NCBI GenBank assembly: GCA_900540685.1
Contig: UQGS01000015.1
Location: 1-41,112 of the forward strand
Direction: 5' to 3'
Length of the DNA stretch: 41,112 nt
Source: an uncultured Catenibacterium sp.
GTDB taxonomy: Bacteria; Bacillota_I; Bacilli_A; Erysipelotrichales; Coprobacillaceae
Made by a program: the position numbers and the translations under genes. How positions within the stretch are numbered: position 1 is the stretch's first letter; the number at the start of each line of letters is the position of its first letter. Of the stretch, positions 24,971 to 32,342 are shown in pieces. The notes beneath the pieces were generated by a model. It saw only the letters and a program-made list of their open reading frames with translations, was not told where the DNA came from and searched no databases.

Positions 24971-24979
24971 TGTTATAAT
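24971..24979 (+). promoter_or_regulatory. Extended -10 promoter for the MBL-fold gene
   Basis: TGTTATAAT lies about 20 bases before the ATG at 25000, giving a very short leader. Confidence 0.55.
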
Positions 24980-24999
24980 ACAACAATAGAGGTGGTATT

Positions 25000-25680
25000 A
25001 TGTTGAAAATTACTTATATAACTCATAGCAGTTTCTTTATAGAAACAGATTGTACATGCTTATTATTTGATTATTATACTGGGACAATTCCAAAAGTACC
25101 TCAAGGTAAGAAGCTTTATGTATTCGCAAGTCATAGACATGGTGATCATTATTCTAAGAAGATCTTTGATTTAGAAAAAGAATACAAAGATGTTCGTTAT
25201 TTATTATCTGATGATATAGAAAAAATAGAAGATGATCATATCTCATATTTAAAAGACAATATTGTCTATTTTGATTCAAATATAGAAGTCAGTACTTATT
25301 TATCTAATGATGAAGGTATTGCGTTTATGATACAGGTAGATGGTTATACTCTTTATCATGCAGGAGATCTCAATAACTGGGACTGGGTTGGGGAAGATAA
25401 AGAGTGGCTAGACTGGCAGAAGAATCTTTATCATACAGAATTAGAAAAGATGAAGGACTTTGATATAGATGTGGCCTTTGTTCCTTTAGATCCTCGTCTA
25501 GAAGATAATTATCATGAAGGAATCACGGATTTCTTAAATGTATGTCATACGCGTTATATTGTCCCAATGCATTGTTGGAATAAATATGATGTCATTGAAA
25601 GATTTATAGAAGAACAGGGTCATAAAGATCAGGTTCTCTCATTTACACAAGAAGGAGAAGTTATGGATGTCAAAATATAA
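25000..25680 (+). CDS. MBL-fold metal-dependent hydrolase
   Basis: The 226-residue protein has the metallo-beta-lactamase fold in its compact UlaG-like form. The zinc motif HRHGDH is at residues 45-50, a further ligand is in LYHAGDLNNWDW, and the last His is in VPMHCWNKY. The substrate is unknown; family members range from lactonases to phosphodiesterases and RNases. GAGGTGGTATT precedes the ATG. Its last 14 bases overlap the next gene, suggesting co-translation. Confidence 0.85.
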   Translation: MLKITYITHSSFFIETDCTCLLFDYYTGTIPKVPQGKKLYVFASHRHGDHYSKKIFDLEKEYKDVRYLLSDDIEKIEDDHISYLKDNIVYFDSNIEVSTYLSNDEGIAFMIQVDGYTLYHAGDLNNWDWVGEDKEWLDWQKNLYHTELEKMKDFDIDVAFVPLDPRLEDNYHEGITDFLNVCHTRYIVPMHCWNKYDVIERFIEEQGHKDQVLSFTQEGEVMDVKI

Positions 25681-26050
25681 AATACTTTGGGTTATTCCCC
25701 TGTTTTTTATAATTTCTATATGTGGTGTTCTCTATTTTCAGAAAAATATACCAAATGAGATGTCTCGCTTCGAGATTGCCTATATTAATAATCATTTGAT
25801 TATTCCTGATAGCCAGGAAATCATTGAAAAAGGTTATCCTAAAAATAAATCAGGGCAGACTTATGGTCCTGATTTATCAGACTATGTAGGTAGTGTTCCT
25901 GATCTCATTCTTGCAGAAAGTGAAGATGGGATTAAAGGTTATTTAAAGAAGACAGACAAGGATTCTATTACATCATCATCACGTACATTACCGCTCTATT
26001 TACAGGATGGTCAGACAAAGATTGCAGAACTCACACTCAAAACAAAATAA
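25667..26050 (+). CDS. Membrane-anchored extracellular protein, unknown function
   Basis: The protein has 127 residues. A single N-terminal membrane segment (about residues 7-23) would anchor a small outside domain. That domain has KNKSGQTYGPDLSDYVGSVP followed by DLILAESEDGIKGYLKKTD, then a short sheet LPLYLQDGQTKIAELTL. I recall similar repeats at the C-terminus of BlaR1/M56-type membrane peptidases of Firmicutes, but no peptidase is present here. The ATG overlaps the MBL gene and is preceded by GAAGGAGAAG. A LysR gene follows after 24 bases. Confidence 0.7.
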   Translation: MSKYKILWVIPLFFIISICGVLYFQKNIPNEMSRFEIAYINNHLIIPDSQEIIEKGYPKNKSGQTYGPDLSDYVGSVPDLILAESEDGIKGYLKKTDKDSITSSSRTLPLYLQDGQTKIAELTLKTK

Positions 26051-26074
26051 TTTCCCAGGAAAAGGAGGAAAATC

Positions 26075-26971
26075 ATGACACTCAATCAATTACGTTATGT
26101 CGTCATGGTGGCACAAACAGGAAGCATTACTCAGGCGGCTAAAAGACTATTTATCTCACAGCCTTCTCTTACAAATGCGATTAAAGAATTAGAAAATGAA
26201 ATGCATATCACAATCTTTAGACGTACCAATAAAGGTGTTATTGTATCTAGAGAAGGAGAAACATTTCTAAGCTATGCAAGACAGGTGTTGGATCAGGCAG
26301 ATCTTCTTGAAGAACGCTATATGAATGATAAACATCAAAGTCCTCATTTTAGTGTATCCTGCCAGCATTATTCATTTGCGGTCAATGCCTTTGTAGATGT
26401 CATTAGACAATTTGGTGTAAACCAATATGATTTCACTTTAAGAGAAACAGAAACACATGAAATTATTGAAGATGTGTCTACTATGAAAAGTGAAATAGGT
26501 GTTCTTTATACATGCCCTAAGAATGAAGAAGTCATCATGAAGATGATCAGACAGAATAACTTGGAATTTAAAGAACTATTTGTCGCAAAACCTCATGTTT
26601 TTATTTCTTATCACCATCCTTTGGCTTATAAGAAGACACTCACACTTAAGGATTTAGAAGATTACCCATATCTTTCTTTTGAACAGGGAGAATATAATTC
26701 TTTCTATTTCTCAGAAGAAGTATTAAGTACACTAGATAGAAAAAGAAACATCAAGGTAAGAGACCGTGCAACACTCTTTAACCTATTGATTGGTTTAAAT
26801 GGTTATACAGTATCTACTGGTATTATCTCTAAAGAATTGAATGGTGAAACAATCATTTCTGTTCCTTTATTAGTAGATGAAATCATGAGAGTAGGCACAA
26901 TTACACAGAAGAATATGATTCTTTCACGTTATGGAGAAGCCTATATGGAGGCACTCAAAAAGCATATATAA
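26075..26971 (+). CDS. LysR-family transcriptional regulator
   Basis: The 298-residue protein has an N-terminal winged helix: TLNQLRYVVMVAQTGSITQA, then AKRLFISQPSLTNAIKELE (residues about 2-40). A periplasmic-binding-like effector domain follows (about 90-295). AAGGAGGAAAATC precedes the ATG. No divergent target gene is present. The likeliest targets are its own upstream neighbours or the small gene downstream. The effector cannot be guessed from sequence. Confidence 0.92.
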   Translation: MTLNQLRYVVMVAQTGSITQAAKRLFISQPSLTNAIKELENEMHITIFRRTNKGVIVSREGETFLSYARQVLDQADLLEERYMNDKHQSPHFSVSCQHYSFAVNAFVDVIRQFGVNQYDFTLRETETHEIIEDVSTMKSEIGVLYTCPKNEEVIMKMIRQNNLEFKELFVAKPHVFISYHHPLAYKKTLTLKDLEDYPYLSFEQGEYNSFYFSEEVLSTLDRKRNIKVRDRATLFNLLIGLNGYTVSTGIISKELNGETIISVPLLVDEIMRVGTITQKNMILSRYGEAYMEALKKHI

Positions 26972-26978
26972 TGACAAA

Positions 26979-26993
26979 TGACAGAATCTGTCA
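26979..26993. repeat. 15-bp palindrome after the LysR gene
   Basis: TGACAGA-A-TCTGTCA is a perfect palindrome with a one-base centre. It is too tight for a terminator and has no T-run, so it reads as a protein-binding site, perhaps for the LysR protein. Confidence 0.4.
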
Positions 26994-27051
26994 CTTAAAT
27001 ATTACTAGTGATATTCTTGCTTTTTAAGATTTTTGGTGTAAAATACTACCA

Positions 27052-27069
27052 ACATCACAAGAGTGATGT
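27052..27069 (+). promoter_or_regulatory. Inverted repeat just before the gene at 27087
   Basis: ACATCAC (27052-27058) and GTGATGT (27063-27069) flank AAGA, between a TAAAAT -10-like element and the AAGGAGG ribosome binding site. It may be an operator or an mRNA hairpin that shields translation. Confidence 0.45.
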
Positions 27070-27086
27070 AGAAGGAGGCAAGACTC

Positions 27087-27485
27087 ATGATGAAACGTTA
27101 TTTAGAGAAGCTGATCTCTTTTGGCTGTAGTCTTCAGGATGTCCCTCGCGTTGATGTTAGTTATGAAATGCCGGAAGGTCAGAACTATCATTTAGTGAAA
27201 TATATACCAGGTAAGCAAGGATGCTTATATGTTGATATCGATTCTTTTAAGAAGGAGGATCAAAAATCCTTATTTGCGTTATTTACAGAATTAAGACGTT
27301 ATTATCAGGATTATACAAATATGGAACAGCCTCATGATCTTGAATATGTTATCGATGCTAATGCTTTTGCGGTCATGGTAATGAAGGTCTATTTTGGTGT
27401 AGATTCTCCAGTCAATCATGATCTGCCAATGACAAGAGTGATGCTTGCATCACATCGTCTCTCACAACAATTAAATATAAAGTAA
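27087..27485 (+). CDS. Hypothetical protein, possible degenerate zincin
   Basis: The 132-residue soluble protein starts at ATG 27087 behind AAGGAGGCAAGACTC. Residues 62-74 read LFALFTELRRYYQ and residues 86-94 EYVIDANAFA. Short zincins of the ImmA/IrrE type have a similar layout: an HExxH helix, then E..AN.FA about 20 residues on. Here the two His are Thr67 and Arg71, so no zinc site remains. The resemblance is by pattern only, and it could equally be an unrelated family. Own terminator downstream. Confidence 0.6.
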   Translation: MMKRYLEKLISFGCSLQDVPRVDVSYEMPEGQNYHLVKYIPGKQGCLYVDIDSFKKEDQKSLFALFTELRRYYQDYTNMEQPHDLEYVIDANAFAVMVMKVYFGVDSPVNHDLPMTRVMLASHRLSQQLNIK

Positions 27486-27486
27486 A

Positions 27487-27512
27487 AAGAGTGGCCACGG
27501 CCACTCTTTTCT
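27487..27512. terminator. Intrinsic terminator
   Basis: GAGTGGCC and GGCCACTC (27490-27507) form a GC-rich stem flanked by A-run and T-run, so it can work on either strand. Confidence 0.8.
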
Positions 27513-27537
27513 TAAGGATTGTAAGGATATGTTTTTT

Positions 27538-27562
27538 TTAGTTACTAGTTAGTAGTAACTAA
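27538..27562. repeat. 10-bp inverted repeat upstream of enolase
   Basis: TTAGTTACTA (27538-27547) and TAGTAACTAA (27553-27562) are exact reverse complements around a GTTAG centre. It lies 134 bases before the enolase start. A T-run follows on the minus strand only partly, so an operator is as likely as a hairpin. Confidence 0.55.
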
Positions 27563-27651
27563 CTAGATGATAGCATACACATAGAATAAATGCAACAAAT
27601 ATATTAAAATAATTAATTAGGTCATTTTACTTGTCTATTCTCTACAGTTAT

Positions 27652-27682
27652 GTTAGACTAACTGCAGTTAGAGAGGTCTAAC
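27652..27682 (+). promoter_or_regulatory. Nested inverted repeats in the enolase leader
   Basis: GTTAGAC (27652-27658) pairs with GTCTAAC (27676-27682). Inside lies the perfect 14-bp palindrome CTAACTGCAGTTAG (27658-27671). The structure ends two bases before the TTGGAGG ribosome binding site, so it is placed to act as an operator or to occlude translation. Confidence 0.55.
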
Positions 27683-27695
27683 TTGGAGGTAAACA

Positions 27696-28991
27696 ATGAA
27701 CAAATATTTAATTGAGAAAGTATATGGACGTGAAATTATTGATTCTCGCGGGAATCCTACAGTAGAAGCAGAAGTAACACTTGCGGATGGTACAGTTGGA
27801 CGTGCTGCAAGCCCTAGTGGTGCTTCTACAGGTGAATTTGAAGCATTAGAATTAAGAGATAACGATCCTAAGAAGTTTGGTGGTAAAGGTGTTTCTAAAG
27901 CTGTAGAACATGTGAATAATGAAATTGCGAAAGCTGTTATTGGTGCGGATGCAAGAGATACATATCATGTTGACAAGTTGATGATTGAAGCAGATGGTAC
28001 AGAAGATAAATCTAACTTTGGTGCCAATGCAATCTTAGCTGTTTCTTTAGCCGCTGCTCAGGCTGCAGCTAAGAGTGAAGGTATTTCATTATATCGTTTC
28101 ATTGGTGGTGTGAATGCGAATAAGCTTCCTGTGCCAATGATGAATATCTTAAATGGTGGGGCTCATGCTACAAATACTGTAGATGTACAGGAATTCATGA
28201 TCATGCCAGTAGGTGCTGATAGCTTCAAAGATGCCTTAAGAATGGCTACTGAAGTATTCCATGCCTTACAGTCATTATTAAAGTCTAAGGGACTAGCAAC
28301 TTCAGTAGGTGATGAAGGTGGATTTGCACCAGACTTATCAACTGATGAAGAAACAATCGAAACTATTCTAGAAGCAGTTAAGAATGCCGGCTATGAACCA
28401 GGTAAAGATTTTGTGCTTGCGATTGATGCTGCATCAAGTGAATGGAAGACAGATAAGAAGGGCTTCTATAAATTACCTAAATCAGGTAAGACTTATACAT
28501 CTGTAGAACTTATTGCACATTGGAAGTCTTTAGTTGAAAAATATCCAATCTATTCACTAGAAGATGGTTTAGATGAAGAAGACTGGGAAGGCTGGACTTT
28601 AATGACTCAGGAATTAGGAGACAAAGTACAGCTTGTAGGTGATGATTTATTCGTTACTAATACAAAACGTCTATCTAAGGGTATTGAATTAAAAGCGGGT
28701 AACTCTATCCTTATTAAATTAAACCAGATTGGTACTCTATCTGAAACATTAGAAGCTATCAAGATGGCACATAACGCAAATATGACAGCTATCGTATCTC
28801 ATCGTTCAGGTGAAACAGAAGATACAACTATTGCGGATTTAGCTGTTGCATTAAATGCAGGTCAGATCAAGACTGGTGCACCAAGTAGAACTGAAAGAGT
28901 GGCTAAATACAACCAGTTACTTCGTATTGAAGAAGCTTTAGGTGATAGTGCTGTTTATCCAGGTATTAAAACATTCAAGTTCAATAAGTAG
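27696..28991 (+). CDS. eno: Enolase
   Basis: Enolase converts 2-phosphoglycerate to phosphoenolpyruvate in glycolysis. The 431-residue protein is full length. It has VYGREIIDSRGNPTVEAEV at the N-terminus, the flexible loop ASPSGASTGEFEALE and the acid/base Glu in DEGGFAPD. It also has metal ligands in AIDAASSE, SLEDGLDEEDWEGW and LVGDDLFVTN, the catalytic Lys in LIKLNQIGTLSE, and SHRSGETEDTTIADLAVAL. GGAGGTAAACA precedes the ATG. It is monocistronic, away from the other glycolytic genes, with an inverted-repeat-rich leader. Confidence 0.98.
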   Translation: MNKYLIEKVYGREIIDSRGNPTVEAEVTLADGTVGRAASPSGASTGEFEALELRDNDPKKFGGKGVSKAVEHVNNEIAKAVIGADARDTYHVDKLMIEADGTEDKSNFGANAILAVSLAAAQAAAKSEGISLYRFIGGVNANKLPVPMMNILNGGAHATNTVDVQEFMIMPVGADSFKDALRMATEVFHALQSLLKSKGLATSVGDEGGFAPDLSTDEETIETILEAVKNAGYEPGKDFVLAIDAASSEWKTDKKGFYKLPKSGKTYTSVELIAHWKSLVEKYPIYSLEDGLDEEDWEGWTLMTQELGDKVQLVGDDLFVTNTKRLSKGIELKAGNSILIKLNQIGTLSETLEAIKMAHNANMTAIVSHRSGETEDTTIADLAVALNAGQIKTGAPSRTERVAKYNQLLRIEEALGDSAVYPGIKTFKFNK

Positions 28992-28998
28992 TATTGAG

Positions 28999-29020
28999 GC
29001 AGAGAAATCTGCCTTTTTTA
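28999..29020 (+). terminator. Intrinsic terminator of eno
   Basis: GGCAGA-GAAA-TCTGCC followed by six T. Confidence 0.9.
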
Positions 29021-29078
29021 CTTCTCTTTTATATGATTTGTGTTATGATATATGAACATATTTTCGGGGGAAAACATT

Positions 29079-29978
29079 ATGAAACATTTTAAAAGAGGAG
29101 TGTTTCTCACTTTAGTTGGTGGGACATGCTGGGGCTTTTCAGGTGCGAGTGGACAATTCTTATTTACTCATTATCAAGCGAATCCTATGTGGCTCACATC
29201 TATGCGTATGTGCTTTGCAGGATTATTGATTACACTATTTGGTATATTGACGCAAAAAGAAGCGATGAAACGCTTAGTAAGTCAAAAGAAAGACTTACTT
29301 AAAACATTTGGTTTTGGTTTTGTCTTAATGTTGTGTCAGTTCACTTATTTACAGGCTATTAATACATCCAATGCCGGAACAGCTACAGTATTACAGTATC
29401 TTTCTCCAGTTTATATCATGATCTTTGTTTGTCTTACTTCAAAGAGATTACCTAATAAGATTGAAGCATTATGTATATTCCTTGCATTAGGTGGTGCTTT
29501 TGTGATTGCAACTCATGGTCGTTTAAACGGCTTAGCACTTACTCCTACAGGATTATTCTGGGGAATCTTCTGTGGTTTTACAGCTGCTGCTTATTCTATC
29601 TATCCTAAGCGTCTCATGGCTGTATATGGCAGTGTCCCAGTCACTGGTATAGGAATGTTATTTGGTGGTATTGTGCTTTTATGTGCAGGCAAGACTTGGA
29701 CTCTTGCACCTGCATTAGACTTAGCTGGCTTACTTGCAACATTAGGTATTATTGTGATTGGTACAGCTGTTGCCTTCACATTATACTTACAGGGCGTTGT
29801 AGATATTGGACCAGTTAAGGCGAGTATGATTGCAAGTATTGAACCTGTATCTGCGACATTATTTGCGTTTGTATGGTTATCTACACCGTTTATTGGTATT
29901 GATCTTGTTGGTTTTGCGATGATTCTTGTGACAATCTTCTTATTAGCTCTTCCTACTGATCAAGTGTCAAATCCATAA
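29079..29978 (+). CDS. EamA/DMT-family permease
   Basis: ATG 29079 follows CGGGGGAAA; an ATG nine codons upstream lacks a ribosome binding site. The 299-residue protein has ten hydrophobic helices arranged as two EamA repeats. Repeat one contains GGTCWGFSGASGQFLF and NTSNAGTATVLQYLSPVY, and repeat two has GLFWGIFCGFTAAAYSIYPK and ASIEPVSATLFAFVWL. Such carriers export amino acids or other metabolites. Neighbours give no hint of the substrate. Confidence 0.9.
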   Translation: MKHFKRGVFLTLVGGTCWGFSGASGQFLFTHYQANPMWLTSMRMCFAGLLITLFGILTQKEAMKRLVSQKKDLLKTFGFGFVLMLCQFTYLQAINTSNAGTATVLQYLSPVYIMIFVCLTSKRLPNKIEALCIFLALGGAFVIATHGRLNGLALTPTGLFWGIFCGFTAAAYSIYPKRLMAVYGSVPVTGIGMLFGGIVLLCAGKTWTLAPALDLAGLLATLGIIVIGTAVAFTLYLQGVVDIGPVKASMIASIEPVSATLFAFVWLSTPFIGIDLVGFAMILVTIFLLALPTDQVSNP

Positions 29979-30024
29979 CTATTACATATCTTTTGTAATA
30001 TAATAATTTTAGGGAGTGGTTAAT

Positions 30025-30408
30025 ATGGAGAAGTTAAAAAAGGGGATTCCATTTCTCATTTATATGATGATTTGGTCTTTGTATATTTTATTTGCCTGGT
30101 CAAGAACACATCCAGGACAGATTATTGAAGTGTCATTATTTGTATTATATTTAGTATTGCCAGCATCAGCTTTTATAATTTCAGTACTTTATGGTCAGTC
30201 AGATCATCGTGCTATTTACTTGCTTACATTATTCTTTGGTATGATGGAAATGCTTGGTTGGTATTTAAGTTTTATTCATGTCTCATTAACTGATATAGAA
30301 AAGATTCTCGCACCAAGTTCAGAAATAGTATTATATGGTGTACTTCCATCATTACTTGGAATCATGATTGGACAATACATAAACAAACAGAACCGCTACA
30401 AGATGTAG
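30025..30408 (+). CDS. Small four-helix membrane protein, unknown function
   Basis: ATG 30025, after AGGGAGTGG, is preferred to an upstream GTG inside the ribosome binding site. The 127-residue protein has four transmembrane segments, at about residues 8-26, 36-57, 66-84 and 98-117, and a basic C-terminus (NKQNRYKM). It is unlike any family I can name. The stop codon is inside a terminator shared with the convergent ABC operon. Confidence 0.65.
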   Translation: MEKLKKGIPFLIYMMIWSLYILFAWSRTHPGQIIEVSLFVLYLVLPASAFIISVLYGQSDHRAIYLLTLFFGMMEMLGWYLSFIHVSLTDIEKILAPSSEIVLYGVLPSLLGIMIGQYINKQNRYKM

Positions 30409-30415
30409 CGGTTCT
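30389..30415. terminator. Bidirectional intrinsic terminator
   Basis: AGAACCGCTACA (30389-30400) and TGTAGCGGTTCT (30404-30415) make a perfect 12-bp stem with a 3-base loop between convergent genes. Confidence 0.85.
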
Positions 30416-30419
30416 TTAT

Positions 30420-31025
30420 TTATAATTCCTTATCGTTAAGAATAGAGATTGTACTTCTATAAGAGATAATCAAGGCAACGAGCACAATGAAGGCATATAT
30501 TCCAATGAGTATAAATCCTGAAAAGTTACTCATCAACATTCCTACAGAAGTGGCTCCACTTGCAACTGCAAGAAATAAAAGAAGGACCAGCATTAAGACG
30601 ATGATAGTTGCTTTTTCACGACCATATCTTATCACTACAGGAGTCGTGATAGAAAGATATATGAACCCACTAAACAGCATAGCAAGCTGGACAATCATTG
30701 TTTCTAAGTTAATATGAGAGATAGATGTTATAAGGAATGCGATTAACCAAGATATGAATGTAACAGTGAGTGCATAAATATACTTCTCTAAACAGTATTC
30801 TTTCTTACTGAAAGGCAAGGCAAAGAGATAAGTCATCTCATTGTGATACATATCATAAGAAAATGAATTGAATACAAGTCCTGTTCCCATAAATGTAAGA
30901 TAACTAGAAATATACGCAAATCCAGAATTTGCATAAGCCATAATCAAACAAATCACTACAATCATTACAATATACTTTATTTGAGACTTGAGTAATAATA
31001 AGTCTTTTTTGAGTAGTCCTTTCAT
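30420..31025 (-). CDS. ABC-2-type permease subunit
   Basis: The 201-residue membrane protein has six predicted helices (about residues 15-32, 38-52, 88-105, 110-135, 143-163 and 172-192) separated by short loops. The conserved YHNEMTYLFALPFSKKEYCLEKY region after helix 2 is typical of ABC-2 permeases. Its ATG overlaps the ATPase stop (ATGA). It is the last gene of the GntR-ATPase-permease operon. The exported substrate is unknown; related operons respond to cell-wall-active compounds. Confidence 0.85.
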   Translation of the reverse strand: MKGLLKKDLLLLKSQIKYIVMIVVICLIMAYANSGFAYISSYLTFMGTGLVFNSFSYDMYHNEMTYLFALPFSKKEYCLEKYIYALTVTFISWLIAFLITSISHINLETMIVQLAMLFSGFIYLSITTPVVIRYGREKATIIVLMLVLLLFLAVASGATSVGMLMSNFSGFILIGIYAFIVLVALIISYRSTISILNDKEL

Positions 31026-31840
31026 AAGCGCTCTCCTTTTAATAGAATAGGAATCATTGTATCAATATGATTCTGTTCAATCACAATAGTAGGATAGTTT
31101 TCACTATAGAACTGTCTTTCGTTAGTAAGACATGAATAACCAAATGGTTCTTCTAATACAGCAAGCAGGTAATCCTTATCCAATGTTTCATAATCTTCTT
31201 TAGATACTTTTAACACGCCATAAAGAGAAAGAAGTGTATCCATCTCTTCATGCATGATCATATGTCCATGATCAATAACATAAAGATCATCACATAATGA
31301 TTCTAAATCACTGGATATATGAGAAGAAATAAGAATAGTACAATCTTCCTTTTCCATATAATCTCTTAGTATATCTAGTATTTCATCTCTCGTAAGAACA
31401 TCAAGCTCAGCAGTTGGTTCATCTAAGATCAGTAACTGTGCATGATGTGTTAAGGCTATAATAATGTTCAGCTTTGCTTTCATACCTGTAGAGAATGTAC
31501 GTGTTTTCTTATCTAAAGGGATATCAAAACGCTGACAATAAGAATGAAATAAATCTTTATCAAAACGTTTATAAGTACATTTAAGAATACTGATTATATC
31601 GGATACAGTAAAGAATTCACTGAATCCTGTCTCACTTAATACAACACCAATATCCTGTTTATCAGGTATCTGTATATTACCTTCATCGATAGGATTAATA
31701 CCAAGAATACTCTTGAATAATGTGCTCTTACCAGCACCATTCATTCCAACAATTCCAGTAATAACACCTTTAGGAATATCTAAGCTGCATTCAAGAGTAA
31801 ATGAGTCATAACTCTTTTTCAAATGATCAATGTGAATCAT
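31022..31840 (-). CDS. ABC transporter ATP-binding protein
   Basis: The second of two nearby ATGs (31840) is chosen because it lies six bases from GGAGG, while the first touches it. The 272-residue protein has Walker A GMNGAGKST near residue 35, signature FSTGMKAKLN, Walker B LLILDEPTAELD and switch ISSHI. A C-terminal extension of about 60 residues is usual for ABC-2 type ATPases of the YtrB/BcrA kind. It overlaps the end of the GntR gene by 14 bases and the permease by four. Confidence 0.92.
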   Translation of the reverse strand: MIHIDHLKKSYDSFTLECSLDIPKGVITGIVGMNGAGKSTLFKSILGINPIDEGNIQIPDKQDIGVVLSETGFSEFFTVSDIISILKCTYKRFDKDLFHSYCQRFDIPLDKKTRTFSTGMKAKLNIIIALTHHAQLLILDEPTAELDVLTRDEILDILRDYMEKEDCTILISSHISSDLESLCDDLYVIDHGHMIMHEEMDTLLSLYGVLKVSKEDYETLDKDYLLAVLEEPFGYSCLTNERQFYSENYPTIVIEQNHIDTMIPILLKGERL

Positions 31841-32213
31841 AAACATCCTCCATAATAAGAGATATCATGTCCTGCATTTCCTGATAAGTAATGCCCGAAC
31901 ACTTTCCTTTTTCTATAGCACGAGATAATAGTTCTTCTGTTTCTCTTAAACAATTCTCTTTTACTTCATTTTGAGAAACCTCTAATACATAGCTTCCTTT
32001 TCCATGAACCGTTGTTGTATAGCCTTCTTTTTCTAAGAAATCATAGGCTTTCTTTACAGTTAAAGCACTGATCTTTAATTCTTTAGATAAAGCACGTACT
32101 GAAGGAAGTGCTTCATTAGGGGATAACTGATTAGAAAGTATCGCTTCTTTAATTGCTTCTACAATCTGCTCATATATAGGAACCATTGATGAATGATTAA
32201 TGATAATATGCAT
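31827..32213 (-). CDS. GntR-family regulator, YtrA type
   Basis: The start is the ATG ending at 32213, after GGAGGAAGAGAT; the frame is open further upstream through the promoter and is not coding there. The 128-residue protein is a short GntR repressor. Its N-terminal winged helix (PIYEQIVEAIKEAI, LPSVRALSKELKISALTVKKAY, GKGSYVLEV) is followed by a short dimerisation tail rather than a ligand domain. YtrA-type repressors control their own ABC operons. A tandem and inverted repeat covers its promoter. Confidence 0.9.
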   Translation of the reverse strand: MHIIINHSSMVPIYEQIVEAIKEAILSNQLSPNEALPSVRALSKELKISALTVKKAYDFLEKEGYTTTVHGKGSYVLEVSQNEVKENCLRETEELLSRAIEKGKCSGITYQEMQDMISLIMEDVYDSH

Positions 32214-32232
32214 ATCTCTTCCTCCTATAAAC

Positions 32233-32261
32233 AGTATATAACAGTATATAACACTGTGCAA
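32233..32261 (-). promoter_or_regulatory. Promoter and overlapping operator of the GntR-ABC operon
   Basis: On the minus strand TTGCAC (32261-32256) and TATACT (32238-32233) form -35 and -10 elements with a 17-bp spacer. Within the spacer ACAGT (32241-32245) and ACTGT (32253-32257) are inverted repeats, and ACAGTATATA occurs twice in tandem at 32231-32250. The position fits self-repression by the GntR protein. Confidence 0.7.
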
Positions 32262-32342
32262 TATAAAATTCAAATTATGAAAATAATAAGCGTAGTCTTT
32301 CAATGTTTGATAGTATACTCTTGAACACAAGGAGGACATAAT

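Noticed and set aside
27538..27682. CRISPR-like or tandem repeat array
   Set aside because: The repeats are inverted, short and few, with no spacer pattern and no cas genes.
24534..29014. Identical GGCAGAGAAATCTGCC hairpins at 24534 and 28999 as a mobile repeat
   Set aside because: Only the hairpin is shared; both are at gene ends with T-runs, so they are simply similar terminators.
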